A stretch of 64,000 nucleotides of DNA from Siphonodentalium dalli (GCA_032622095.1 CP136064.1:36506426-36570425); one strand, 5' to 3'; numbered from the stretch's first letter, positions 26,099 through 36,125 are shown. The notes: generated by a model from the sequence alone, not told the origin. Program-made: numbers and translations.

Positions 26099-26668
26099 TT
26101 AATCATTGTCTGAATCTTCGACCGTTAGATTTACTTCTAAGAGTTTCTTGAATTTTCTCATCGCTTCATCTGCAGCCCATTCATTATTATATCCGTGTTT
26201 GGTCAGTTTGACCATTTTCTTCATGATCATGGTATGTATGCGTGATGTTTTCAATCGATACTGGTATTCTATTAATCGTCTATAACTTTTGAGAAACAGA
26301 GCAAACTCTGTGTCGATGGTATCCTCTTTTCCCGACATGCTCTCATCTCCCGAAATGCTCTCTTCTTCTTTCACATCATTGGTGACGCGTTTCATCATAC
26401 TTTTGAATGTGTCCATCTCGTTGACACATCGCGCAGCTTTCTTAAGACCGAATACCGTTCTACTACCGACGCCATTACCATCTTCTGAATCTGATAGCGT
26501 TCCACGTTCATCTTCATCTGAATCTAGAACCGCTTCGTCAGATTCATCGGTATCTTCTCCGAAGAGAGTTGGTTTTGTCTCGGACATAACTCCGTGTTTA
26601 ATCTGTGTATGTCTTTGTAGATTGTAGTTCGTCGATAAAATAATGCCACATAAATCACACCCGTGCAT
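26099..26668 (-). CDS. C2H2 zinc-finger acidic protein of the element
   Basis: 189 codons from an ATG whose context is close to the element's other start. Residues 4-25 form one C2H2 finger: C4, C7, H20 and H25 (CDLC, 12 residues, H-x4-H). An acidic region follows at about 35-65 (GEDTDESDEAVLDSDEDE). The helical, basic C-terminal third contains FLKSYRRLIEYQYRLKTSRI and KHGYNNEWAADEAMRKFKKL, and the end is acidic. This fits a small DNA-binding or regulatory protein. A TATA-like CTTATAAGAG lies about 30 bp upstream. It sits inside the inverted-arm element and on the same strand as the 108-residue gene. Small finger proteins occur in Polinton-type elements, but orthology to a named one cannot be settled by eye. 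There are no frame breaks. Confidence 0.7.
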   Translation of the reverse strand: MHGCDLCGIILSTNYNLQRHTQIKHGVMSETKPTLFGEDTDESDEAVLDSDEDERGTLSDSEDGNGVGSRTVFGLKKAARCVNEMDTFKSMMKRVTNDVKEEESISGDESMSGKEDTIDTEFALFLKSYRRLIEYQYRLKTSRIHTMIMKKMVKLTKHGYNNEWAADEAMRKFKKLLEVNLTVEDSDND

Positions 26669-26849
26669 TATCGCGAATTATTGGAAGAACCATCACTCTT
26701 ATAAGTAGCGATAAAAAGAGAGAATAAGGTGTGGTATACAACCGTCGCTCTAAGAGTACGTTCGTCCCGGGGCTAGGGTATAGATATTTGACCGCCGGTG
26801 ATTCAATTAATACCAATTTATCAGTATGGTACTCTATGTATTCATTCAT
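26655..26849 (-). CDS. 64-residue frame between the two core genes
   Basis: The frame starts MNEYIEYHTDKLVLIES and ends NARV, overlapping the start of the C2H2 gene by 14 bases in another frame. It has a hydrophobic patch (YSLFLSLLIRVMVLPII) that could span a membrane. However, the TATA-like signal of the C2H2 gene lies within it, so it may be noncoding leader. No family is recognised. Confidence 0.25.
   Translation of the reverse strand: MNEYIEYHTDKLVLIESPAVKYLYPSPGTNVLLERRLYTTPYSLFLSLLIRVMVLPIIRDNARV
26690..26712 (-). promoter_or_regulatory. TATA-like site before the C2H2 gene
   Basis: On the minus strand CTACTTATAAGAGTGATGG ends about 20-30 bp before the ATG at 26,668. The same TATAAGAG core precedes the other core gene, preceded in both by a T-run and ATCG. 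Confidence 0.4.
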
Positions 26850-26856
26850 GATTTGG

Positions 26857-27183
26857 CTAATCGTATGACACTGATCTTTTCATTTTCTTCTTATTATTAT
26901 TAGACAAACCTCCAACAGACACTCTCTTGCTGGTTTGTTTGGACGCTTTACGTGTGTTTGTCAACTTATTTGCTGCAACTTCAGCCTTAGCCATTTCAAT
27001 CGCTTGAGCGATGGGTGTCACCACGTTAATAAGTGGTTTTAGAACGTCTTCTTCACTATCACTATTTTTAGTTCTGTCAATAAAGTATCGACCCTGATTA
27101 TCTGGTATTAACTTCCCATCAACCATATCTCTGAAATGTTTTCTCCACATTTCAAGATCTGCTGGAATATACGGGATCGACAT
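26857..27183 (-). CDS. 108-residue basic-tailed protein of the element
   Basis: The ATG at 27,183 follows GAAGAAAC. The N-terminus reads MSIPYIPADLEMWRKHFRDM, then DGKLIPDNQGRYFIDRT; the aromatic and charged spacing suggests a folded or capsid-interacting segment. The middle (residues about 50-72) is a predicted helix rich in Ala. The tail is very basic (KASKQTSKRV, NNNKKKMKRSVSYD), as in a DNA-binding or core protein. A TATA-like TTTTTATAAGAGG stands about 65 bp upstream. The product is not recognised. By position and composition it could be a small virion or accessory protein of a Polinton/adintovirus-type ancestor; that is inference. Confidence 0.6.
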   Translation of the reverse strand: MSIPYIPADLEMWRKHFRDMVDGKLIPDNQGRYFIDRTKNSDSEEDVLKPLINVVTPIAQAIEMAKAEVAANKLTNTRKASKQTSKRVSVGGLSNNNKKKMKRSVSYD

Positions 27184-27239
27184 GTTTCTTCAAAATGTAC
27201 AAGTCACTCTTTTTTCTGCATTTTATTTTAGAAAGTTTA

Positions 27240-27262
27240 TCGCCTCTTATAAAAATCGATTA
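27240..27262 (-). promoter_or_regulatory. TATA-like site before the 108-residue gene
   Basis: On the minus strand ATCGATTTTTATAAGAGGCG lies about 60-70 bp before the ATG at 27,183. It shares TATAAGAG with the site near 26,700. Confidence 0.4.
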
Positions 27263-27380
27263 TTGGCCATGAATGCCAAATGCACCATGATAGTTATCGA
27301 TGTCAATAATGCGTTTCGTTGAGATCTTGATTGAGTATGCACCAATCAATTAACAATGACACAGAATATCACACAAATCG

Positions 27381-27476
27381 GGGGACCTCATTCTGTCATC
27401 TAAAAATAGAATCTTTGGGTCTAAAATTGGTTGTACTAAAATATTCCCAAAAACCCAAAACTTCAAAAATTTCAAA
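27381..27476. repeat. Internal relic of the element's own terminus
   Basis: GGACCTCATTCTGTCATC then TAAAAATAGAATCTTTGG and TGTACTAAAATATTCCCAAA match the outer terminus at 22,488-22,590 in the same orientation as the left arm, with small differences. The segment before it (27,329-27,350, TTGAGTATGCACCAATCAA) matches sequence next to the GAGCAAAT array at 23,987. It suggests a nested or recombined second copy. Confidence 0.65.
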
Positions 27477-27695
27477 AAACTTCAAATATTTCAAAAAATT
27501 TCAAAAACTTCAACAATTTCAAAAATTTCAAAAACTTCAAAAATTTCAAAAAACTTCAAAAATTTCAAAAACTTCAAAAATAAGACCGCGGCGGCGGCGG
27601 CGGCGGCGGCGGAGGCATTGCGGTATTTTACTGCGGCGCCGCCGCCGCCGCCGGGGTCCGCCGCCGGCGGACCCCGCAGTAAAATACTGCAATGC

Positions 27696-27728
<33 letters not shown>

Positions 27729-27839
27729 GGTCTTATTTTTGAAGTTTTTGAAATTTTTGAAGTTTTTTGAAATTTTTGAAGTTTTTGAAATTTTTGAAAT
27801 TTTTGAAGTTTTTGAAATTTTTTGAAATATTTGAAGTTT
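27477..27839. other. 363-bp near-perfect hairpin with CGG/CCG runs
   Basis: The centre of symmetry is about 27,658. The outer stem consists of CTTCAAAAATTTCAAAA words mirrored by TTTTGAAATTTTTGAAG. Next come AATAAGACC/GGTCTTATT, then a (GCG)n run of about nine triplets opposite (CCG)n, then GCATTGCGGTATTTTACTGC/GCAGTAAAATACTGCAATGC, and finally a GGGTCCGCCGCCGGCGGACC core. It abuts the right arm exactly. Frames read across it are artefacts of the symmetry. Confidence 0.9.
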
Positions 27840-28992
27840 AATTATGTCATAGCATTGGTACATAGAAGACTGTATAACACTATGCCTATGTCTGTAGCTG
27901 TTGTCACACCGTGAGTGGATTGTCCGCCTTTAATGATGTCATAGCGTGTGTATATGTAAGACAGTATAACCCTATGATAATGCCTGTAGCTGTTGTTGGT
28001 AAGATGTGAAATATAAATTTCAAGGTTCAATTCATTCGTTTAGTTATTTTGTATATGTTCAACGCTCTTCATTCGTGCGCTTGTATTGTTAACATTCATT
28101 CATAATGAGTGTCCCTTTAGAGTGTCTTGTGTTCCTTTAAGATTCAAACACCAATATTACATCACGTCCCTTGTTTCGTGTCACTTTAACTCCTTGAGTG
28201 TATTGCCCCTTCGAATGATGTCATAGCATGGGTACATGTAAGATAGTATAACACTGTGACTATGTCTGTATCTGTTGTTGGTAAGATGTGAAAATCTAAA
28301 TTTCAGTTCATTCGTGTAGTAATTTCGTATATGTTCAACGCTCTTCATTCGTAAGAGTAATTACCAACTGGAAGTTGTACTATTTTTGATAAACATCGGA
28401 TTTGCTCATCAGACGATAAGCTGACAATATTTACGTATGGTCTAATTAGATTCATGTATAAATGTAAGGTAATTTTTGTTATGGTCAAGTTTTTTGTTAA
28501 GACCATGTTCTAACATAGATCGATAAATAAGTTAAAGGTCATTATATTCCACAGTCAAATCTATTGGTGATCGAATTTGATACCTATTTTATTGGAACAA
28601 CTAAGAGTATTATTTACGTGAGATCAATGAGTCCAATTATTATAAATAATAAATTGCAGGCATCGGTGGATACCCGATTGCCACATTTAGTGATCACGTG
28701 ATAAACTGATAAAATGTCCAAGTGACGTACTATAATGAGCAAAAAAAATGAGTTGACCTTCGGCTTCGTCCCGATTGGGTACTGAGCTGACACCGGGGAT
28801 AAATTGACCAATGACTGCTATTGTATCCTTTTGACAGATATGCGTGCGCAGACTCGTTTGATGTTCGCTATCGCATTACTATGTTTTAATAGCCGAGCCT
28901 TCACTTCTCGTCTGACTCTCTTAACGACAAGACCTGTCTACACAGTACTTCTCCGGCAGACTATTCATCCACTGATAGGCCTACATACAGGT

Positions 28993-29782
28993 ATGCCCAT
29001 TTTTTTGCTCATTTGCTAATTTTTATTGCTCATTTGCTCATTTTATTGCTTATTTTTTTGCTCATTTGCTCATTTATTTGCTCATTTGCTCATTTTTATT
29101 GCTCATTTGCTCATTTTCTTGCTCATTTGCTCATTTTTTTTTGCTCATTTGCTCATTTTTATTGCTCATTTGCTCATTTATTTGCTCATTTGCTCATTTT
29201 TATTGCTCATTTGCTCATTTTCTTGCTCATTTGCTCATTTTTTTGCTCATTTTTATTGCTCATTTGCTCATTTTCTTGCTCATTTGCTCATTTTCTTGCT
29301 CATTTGCTCATTTTTATGCTCATTTGCTCATTTTTATTGCTCATTTGCTCATTTTTATTGCTCATTTGCTCATTTTCTTGCTCATTTGTTTGCTCATTTG
29401 CTCATTTATTTGCTCATTTGCTCATTTTTATTGCTCATTTTCTTGCTCATTTGCTCATTTTTTTTGCTCATTTGCTCATTTTTATTGCTCATTTGCTCAT
29501 TTATTTGCTCATTTGCTCATTTTTATTGCTCATTTGCTCATTTTCTTGCTCATTTGCTCATTTTTTTGCTCATTTGCTCATTGTTATTGCTCATTTGCTC
29601 ATTTTCTTGCTCATTTGCTCATTTTCTTGCTCATTTGCTCATTTTTATGCTCATTTGCTCATTTTTATTGCTCATTTGCTCATTTTTATTGCTCATTTGC
29701 TCATTTTCTTGCTCATTTGCTCATTGTCTTGCTCATTTGCTCATTTTTTGCTCATTTGCTCAGTGTTTTGCTCATTTGCTCC
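28993..29782. repeat. ATTTGCTC minisatellite, right arm
   Basis: It is the mirror of the left-arm array, about the same total length but with some units rearranged, for example CTCATTTGTTTGCTCATTTG near 29,385, absent on the left. It is open in three + frames for lack of stops only. Confidence 0.95.
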
Positions 29783-30670
29783 TTGATTGGTGCATACTCA
29801 AGAGTCATATACCTAACATCCAATGTACGTTAATGGTGTCATAGCGTGGGTACATAGAAGACTGTATAACACTATGCCTATGTCCGTATCTGTTGTCACA
29901 CCGTGAGTGGATTGTCCGCCTTTAATGATGTCATAGCGTGTGTACATGCAAGACAGTATAATACTATGATTATGTCTGTAGCTGTTGTTGGTAAGATGTG
30001 AAATATAAATTTCAAGGTTCAATTCATTCGTGTAGTAATTTCGTATATGTTCAACGCTCTTCATTCGTGCGCTTGTATTGTTAACATTCATTCATAATGA
30101 GTGTCCTTTTAGATCGATAAATAAGTTAAAGGTCATTACATTCCACAGTCAAATCTATTGGTGATCGAATTTGATAACTATTTTATTGGAACAACTAAGA
30201 GTATTATTCACGTGAGATCAATGAGTCCAATTATTATAAATAATATATTGCAGGCATCGGTGGATACCCGATTGCCACATTTAGTGATCACGTGATAAAC
30301 TGATAAAATGTCCAAAGCGTAAGTGTGAATGGAGTGATAAGTGGTTATTACGTAATGTTGTTATAACAATGTCATCAAAGCAATTTCTATAATTGAGTGT
30401 CCTGGACGTATGCATGTTTTGACTAACTAGTTATCGTGTGAATGACACAGTTTATCAACCTTAATTGATACTAACTCGTTTGTTCAGACATTAAATCGAT
30501 ATGTTTTCTGAATAGCATATAACTGTGACCGGGGAAATAATATAATTCATTTGGTAAAGCAAAGGTGTGAAAGACACATTGTTACCACCAATGTCGCGTG
30601 TGATTGCGTGTACAGCGAATATGACAATTCATTCTGGAGGGTTGTAATTTCACATTACAATTTTCGACCG

Positions 30671-30898
30671 TTAGGGATTGAACATAGTACATCTCAAAAC
30701 TTCCAATAATTCACGATAATACACACCTGTCATATGGGATAGAGAGAGTGTAAAGAATAAACGCTCTTTATTATTTATGTAAAAGTAATGGTGTCTATTT
30801 TCAGGTATGACAATTATATGAACTGCGTCCGATAAAACACTGGAATGTATGCATTCATATCGATGGTCACAATGTCCAATAAAGCTATTTCTAAACAT
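30671..30898 (-). CDS. 75-residue frame in right arm, unknown
   Basis: This is the arm-duplicate of the frame at 22,892, with GHCDHRY in place of GHCGHRY. No domain is recognised and the same doubts apply. Confidence 0.25.
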   Translation of the reverse strand: MFRNSFIGHCDHRYECIHSSVLSDAVHIIVIPENRHHYFYINNKERLFFTLSLSHMTGVYYRELLEVLRCTMFNP

Positions 30899-31320
30899 CG
30901 ATTAATAAATTCATGAAAAATATTTGAACAAAAAATATTACGAAAGATATTACGCGCAAATAATTTAACATTCGACATTTTTTAATATCGAGTTTATCAG
31001 AAACCGAAAACTCGTTATAAATTTTTTATTTAAACTTTTTTTAGAGAAATAATTTTGAGGGTTTTGATAATTTGGAAGTTTGGAAATTTTTGGGTTTTGA
31101 TAATTTGGAAGTTTGGAAATTTTGGGGTTTTGATAATTTGGAAGTTTGGAAATTTTAAAAATTTTTGGAAAAAATAATTTTTGGAAAAAATAAATTTTTG
31201 AAGTTTTGAATTTTTTTTTGGGTTTTGTTATTTTGGGAATATTTTAGTACAACCAATTTTAGACCCCAAAGATTCTATTTTTAGATGTGAGGCTAACGAG
31301 GCCCTCTATCTTCTACTGTT

Positions 31321-32572
31321 GTACAGCACGTTGGCCTAAAAATGTCTGTGTTTCTTATACAGAGACTATTGTGTAAAATGACTGCATTTAACGAAACGAC
31401 ACATTTTTAATATGAAATTGCTAAAGGAATTGATAGTACATACGTATATCTGATAACCCATCTATATAAAATAATCCTACTATTTCTTGAATAAGAAGGA
31501 ACATATAATAACGAACAAAGCAGAAGACATATATATGCAGGTTCACGTTAATTCGGTCAATGGTGACGTATCCACCGAATTTGAAAAGGACATGCCTTCG
31601 GGCGGTATTTTATGGGTGGAATTATGAAATGAACATGATATGATGAAAGTGACAATGAAATCGACAATGCTTTGCTTCAAGTTCGCGTTCAACCGAAGCG
31701 CTCCCCCAGCGTTGCTATCAATAACATTATTATTTGGCTAATTTCAGTAATATTCTTCCCGTTTACAGTCGATAACACAAATTTGTCTCCGCATTTAAAA
31801 TTTTTTGATATAGATCCTTTATATTTTATTGTGTCTTTTTTAAACTCAGAGGTGGCGAAATCTCGGTGTGTTTACATTACGAACATTTGAGTCCGTAATC
31901 GAAATCCGAATCCGAATCTGGATTACCACGAGATTACGATTACGGTCTGTTCGTTTACTGATTCTGGTCTGTTCGTTTACCGAAGAAGTCGTACGGGCAC
32001 TAATCCATAATCTGAATCCAGATTCTGTATCCAGATTCCCACGAAATAACGACTCAGGCGATAATGAACCCGGCCGCAGAAAGAGAGCGTGGCGGCTTTC
32101 GGACAATAAATATTGTCTCAATCGAATGAGGAAAAACTGACGGAGAAAGCTGTCAGGTGCACATGATGTGAGTTTGGTACCAAAGAACACCGTGACCCCA
32201 CCCACACATATCAAGGATGTGCTGATACATGTTCGTGCGTATATGGAGAGCACATGTAATGTTCAGATAATTTAATATTATTGACATTATTGCTATATAT
32301 CACATTCGAAAATAATACACGTATATATATTTAATAATATGAGTTTGGTTTTCGACCGCGCATACATGTATATCACAGTCATGGTATACGGATATCAATG
32401 GGATTATGATTCTAAAGTTGTCGTTTTTAGTTTCACTGATAGTGTTTATGTATATGTTACGCCATATTCTATTGTGGGGTTAACCAATTCCCATTGTTTG
32501 TCTGTAAACCCCATCCATGTGTAGCCCACGAATTTATCATCATGTTTATTCGGTACGCAATGAAAGCATTTA
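31321..32572. other. Gene-free stretch with GAATCC/GGATTC words
   Basis: Positions 31,890-32,060 carry repeated GAATCCGAATC and ACGGTCTGTTCGTTTAC words, with CTGATTCTGGTCTGTTCGTT as a short tandem copy. Part of it is inverted relative to 21,222-21,275. Open frames here (31,846-32,253 minus, 31,868-32,140 plus) run through these words on both strands and are not convincing genes. Confidence 0.5.
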
Positions 32573-32574
32573 TA

Positions 32575-34063
32575 CGGCAGCGTAGAACCGCAACACTATT
32601 GTATATTTCAAGTTAGGTTAATAATCTGTTTAAACATATTACTATTATGTTTAAAAATATTGGTAATCTGTTTAAACAGAATAATTAAATACCCCCTAGA
32701 AACACCCGACCCCCACCCATCACCTCCGGTGGGGGTACCACCCGAGGGGGGTGAAAATGTGGTATGGACCATTTTCGAGAACGGAAATGATTTCGACCGA
32801 TTTGACGGTATGGGTGGGTGGCCCGCCCCTGGGTGGGTGGCCCGCCCCAAATATCAACAGAAACACTCCTACCCCCCCCCCCCCCACATATCACCCGTGG
32901 GGGTGAAAATGTGGTATGGATCATTTTCGGAAACGGTAAGAATTTCGGTCAATTTGATGAGTGTGTGTCCCGCCCTAAATACTCACTAGAAACGTCTCAA
33001 ACCTTAAACACGGGGGTACACTCTTATGACTAATGTGTAGGTTTTCTACACACAATGTGTAGCCCTGCTACACAATCATTATTCAATTTTGATCTTAAAC
33101 ATATTTGTGTAGTATATGTGTAGTTTCATATTCGTACGCAAATTGTGTAACAAATTTTACACATAAATGGGTAAATTTTTACACATCTATACACAACTGT
33201 GTGTGTAAAATCAACACATATCCCTCACACATTTTGTAGACAAGAAATGCAAGTTCAGTAGTCCGACCTGTGGGTATAGTATTAAATATATATGCAGATG
33301 TATATGTTAAAACTTCCATGGAGCATAGTGGTATGTAGTATTTTGTTCTGTACTGTGAGTTTTTGCTTTGAATGAACAAACCAGGGTCGAGGCGTGATTG
33401 CATAATATTAGTATTATCACAACAATCATAACAAGAGTCTAAGGGAAGTAATCGCCATGAAAGTTTTAACAAATAAATCCTCATATACTATTAATACTAA
33501 ACCCACAAATTGGAATTCTGAACTTACATCCTTGTCTACGATCGCTGTAGATTGTATTCCAAAAAATATACTCAAACAATATGGCCGTCACGTAGCAGAC
33601 TATGAAACTGAAGGCACCGCAATGCGCATGCGCTACGTTCTTACACAATTGTGTGTAACAAAATATACACATTATGTGTAGAACGGCACTTGGTCAATGT
33701 ATTTGTATGTACAACTACACATTGCTATGTGTATTAACCAGGTTTACACATTTATTACACATTTGATGTGTAATCGTTTCTACACATTAGTTATAAGAGT
33801 GTACCATCCCAAGGGAGTGAAAATCTGGTTTGGATCATTTTATTCCTTGTTTATTTGGGGTGAGGGTGATGGGGGGGGGGTCTAGGTGGTATTTGGTGTG
33901 GGTCACCCACCCATGCTGTCAAATTGACTGAAAAAGACATGTTTTTTTCGATTAGGAAAAAAAATACAACAGATTAGTAATCTGTTTAAACAGATTACTA
34001 ATTTGTTTAAACAGATTACTAATCTGTTGAAATATACAATAGTGTGGCGGTTTTACGCTGCCG
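32575..34063. mobile_element. TA-flanked inverted-repeat element
   Basis: The left terminus CGGCAGCGTAGAACCGCAAC then ACTATTGTATATTTCAA is mirrored by the right terminus ending TTTTACGCTGCCG, with two mismatches over about 37 bp. TA flanks both ends. TAATCTGTTTAAACAG palindromes lie subterminally on both sides. The interior has two to three copies of a unit of about 150 bp containing GTGAAAATGTGGTATGGA (32,752; 32,902; weaker at 33,815), C and G runs, and a nested foldback at 33,016-33,804. No transposase frame is present. Confidence 0.75.
33016..33804. mobile_element. Nested foldback element, GTAC ends
   Basis: GTACACTCTTATGACTAATG then TGTAG at the left is mirrored by CTACACATTAGTTATAAGAG then TGTAC at the right. 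The interior is full of TACACA/TGTGTA words like those at 10,830-11,220. It sits inside the larger TA-flanked element and splits its repeat units, so it probably inserted later. Confidence 0.65.
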
Positions 34064-34496
34064 TACATTTCCCAAAATGTGTTGTATGATGCCTTTTAGT
34101 TTATTTTAATCTTTAGATTCATAAATATGCAAAATCGGCCCAGATGTTTGCTCGGCCATATACCAAGATCTTAAATGTGATCACATTCGCGAACCATATG
34201 CTGTCAGGTTTAGCTTATTACGTGGGTTTATCTGACAAATATTAAGCACATGTGCACCAGCCCGAGTGAGATAAGATAATGATTTATTGGCAAAAACATC
34301 CACACGAGGACAGTTTGCTAATACAATGGATAATAGTATATACAAAAACGTGTGATAATAAGATATACAAGAACAAATTACATGCTGAGATGTAAAAGGA
34401 GTCTCCGTAGTATGTATTATATTTATGGTTACCTAACTGTTATTTGCTCAGCACGAGCATCGAAGAAGCGACGGATCAGTTTACATATTATTCGTG
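34064..34496. other. Gene-free stretch beside LINE remnant
   Basis: Nothing recognisable; it may be the 3' untranslated part of the minus-strand LINE remnant that follows. Confidence 0.4.
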
Positions 34497-34680
34497 TTAG
34501 AGTGGGACAGCCATTAATTTTGTCAATATAGTAATAAATTGATCGTTTGCGTTAATGCGTGGGAAATTTGGATTATGGTTAACCATTGACTCGAAAAGTT
34601 CTTTTCGTAGTTGTGAATATGCAGTGCATTCCATAAGGAAATGTATTTCATCTTCTACGACATCATCGAGTAATGATTAA
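34497..34680 (-). pseudogene. LINE ORF2 C-terminal remnant
   Basis: The minus strand from about 34,670 down to the TAA at 34,497 reads LDDVVEDEIHFLMECTAYSQ, then LRKELFESMV and a tail ending KLMAVPL-stop. EDExHFLxEC...LR is the C-terminal zinc-knuckle-type segment of many non-LTR retrotransposon ORF2 proteins. Upstream an in-frame stop interrupts CDRQIGFD. The upstream end (34,651-34,720) is duplicated at 34,869-34,940. Confidence 0.65.
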
Positions 34681-35345
34681 TCAAATCCGATTTGCCTGTC
34701 GCAATGCCTCGGTGTTGACCCAGAATAAATATAAATTATAATATAAAATATATTAGTTACATGAATGTATACAGCCTCGTAATTCCGTTAAAACAACTAA
34801 TCCTTCAAATTATTACAAAAAAACTCGGCTTATTACTGCAGGTTTATAAAGCTTCTAAAAATTAACGCATCTTCTACGACATCATCGAGTAATGATTAAT
34901 CAAATCCGATTTGCCTGTCGCAATGCCTCGGTGTTGACCCAAGACGCCACAAACATCCAATCTCGCTACTCTCATCAACCGATACGATTTTTGCTCAAAC
35001 CATCTTTTCAGTATGTGTGCAGTTCTGTATCTGCCCGCCCACACTGGTGTATATGTAGAAATGTACACATATCTACACCAAAGTAAACCCACCCTAAATC
35101 AAGCAGAATCGTTCTTGGACACATCGTTTCGTATAATCAATACGCATGTATGACAAGAAAACCATAATCAGAAATGGTAACGCCCTCAATATCATATTAT
35201 TTGCCATAAATATAAATTATAATATAAAATATATTGGTTACATGAATGTACAGCCTCGTAATTCCGTTAAAACAACTAATCCTTCAATTATTACAAAAAA
35301 ACTCGGCTTATTACTGCAGGTTTAGAAAGCTTCTAAATGCGGATC
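34651..35345. repeat. Direct duplications around LINE insertions
   Basis: CATCTTCTACGACATCATCG through TGTTGACCCA occurs at 34,649 and 34,867. ATAAATATAAATTATAATAT through ATTCCGTTAAAACAACTAAT occurs at 34,727 and 35,208, and also at 15,003. The order suggests one locus duplicated after insertion of the CR1-like fragment. Confidence 0.65.
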
Positions 35346-36125
35346 AAAAATCGGAGGCATTGTGTTCCCACCAAGAGTGCATGACCCAGCCATTGTTCAT
35401 ACCTAAACATCGAAAGCAATTAACGCGGTCATAATAGTTACATACTGCAACTATAAGATATCCAGCGAATACACACCTCACGAAAACCCGAAATGTGTTG
35501 TCCTGCGAGAAATCCCATCGCTATAGCTCAATTTGAAACGGCCATATTAGCTCTCATACAATAGCCTAAAACAATAAAGCTTCTCAAATCATCGGCATAG
35601 TCAACAAAACTTTTACGAACTTGGACATCGACACTTTCTAATCGCTCTACATAAGCATGGTCAGGCCTATCATCGAATAATGTAACTCTGCATGGAGCCC
35701 ACATCACAAATATCAAAGCATTGTGTAATTGAATTTGTGTTAGAGAAATACAAAGAAAAGCAACGAAACTAGTTCGTCAAATCAAAACTCTATGCTACCG
35801 AGACCGAATGATAAGACTCAATCTGATCTCTTTAAAATATCGAATATTTAGAGGAGATCTAATCGAGGTATATAAACTGTTGAATGGCCATTACAATATC
35901 AATGCCTGTGGTCTACATGTATTAGAAAGATATTCATCTGGAAGAACAATAGGACATAATAAAACTCTACAGATGCCCATTGTTAACAAGGCCATAGGAA
36001 CATATTTTTTCACGCAGCGGGTGGTAAATAGCTGAAACTTCGCTGTTGAGGCTCCAACACTCGATCAATTCAAAATATACATATAATCATTCTTATATTA
36101 TATAAAATACGTGTTCGACGACAAG
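35150..36125 (+). pseudogene. LINE 3' fragment (copy 2), RT thumb and C-terminus
   Basis: Readable + segments are QIIGIVNKTFTNLDIDTF, YISMVRPIIE-stop-CNSAWSPHH and, from 35,808, MIRLNLISLKYRIFRGDLIE then VYKLLNGHYNIN, ending in TQRVVNS followed by stop and FAVEAPTLDQFK. This is the post-YADD part of a CR1/L2-like reverse transcriptase (VRPxLEY, WSP, GDLIEVYKLL and RVVNxW motifs). At least one stop lies inside the thumb and another in the C-terminus. The palm and endonuclease are missing, so it is a 5'-truncated dead copy. A closely related copy lies at 14,947-15,960. Confidence 0.75.

Larger units (their letters stand above)
22477..31314. mobile_element. Polinton/Maverick-like element with 3.48-kb inverted arms
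   Basis: The arms at 22,477-25,960 and 27,837-31,314 are reverse complements and look about 99% alike at the places compared. The element begins AGAAGATAGAGGGCC and ends with its complement. It is flanked on both sides by ACTGTT (22,471-22,476 and 31,315-31,320), a 6-bp target duplication. Six-base duplications and AG termini are characteristic of Polinton/Maverick elements. The core of about 1.9 kb has a C2H2/acidic protein gene and a basic-tailed 108-residue protein gene, both on the minus strand, plus a CGG-rich hairpin. Polymerase B, retroviral-type integrase, protease, packaging ATPase and capsid genes are absent, so it is read as a deleted, non-autonomous derivative. The near-identity of the arms suggests recent insertion or ongoing conversion. 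Confidence 0.8.
27837..31314. repeat. Right inverted arm
   Basis: It is the reverse complement of 22,477-25,960, with the same blocks in mirror order: C2, partial C, B2, unique segment, minisatellite, C1, B1, the 75-codon frame and the A-rich units. Differences seen are scattered single bases and small changes in minisatellite unit number. Confidence 0.85.

Noticed and set aside
27331-27863. Long frames across the CGG/CCG region on both strands
   Set aside because: They are palindromic artefacts: the two strands encode nearly the same text because the DNA is a hairpin.
22477-31314. LTR retrotransposon or simple assembly palindrome
   Set aside because: The arms are inverted, not direct, and a unique core plus a clean 6-bp flanking duplication fits transposition better than a fold-back assembly error, although long reads should confirm it.
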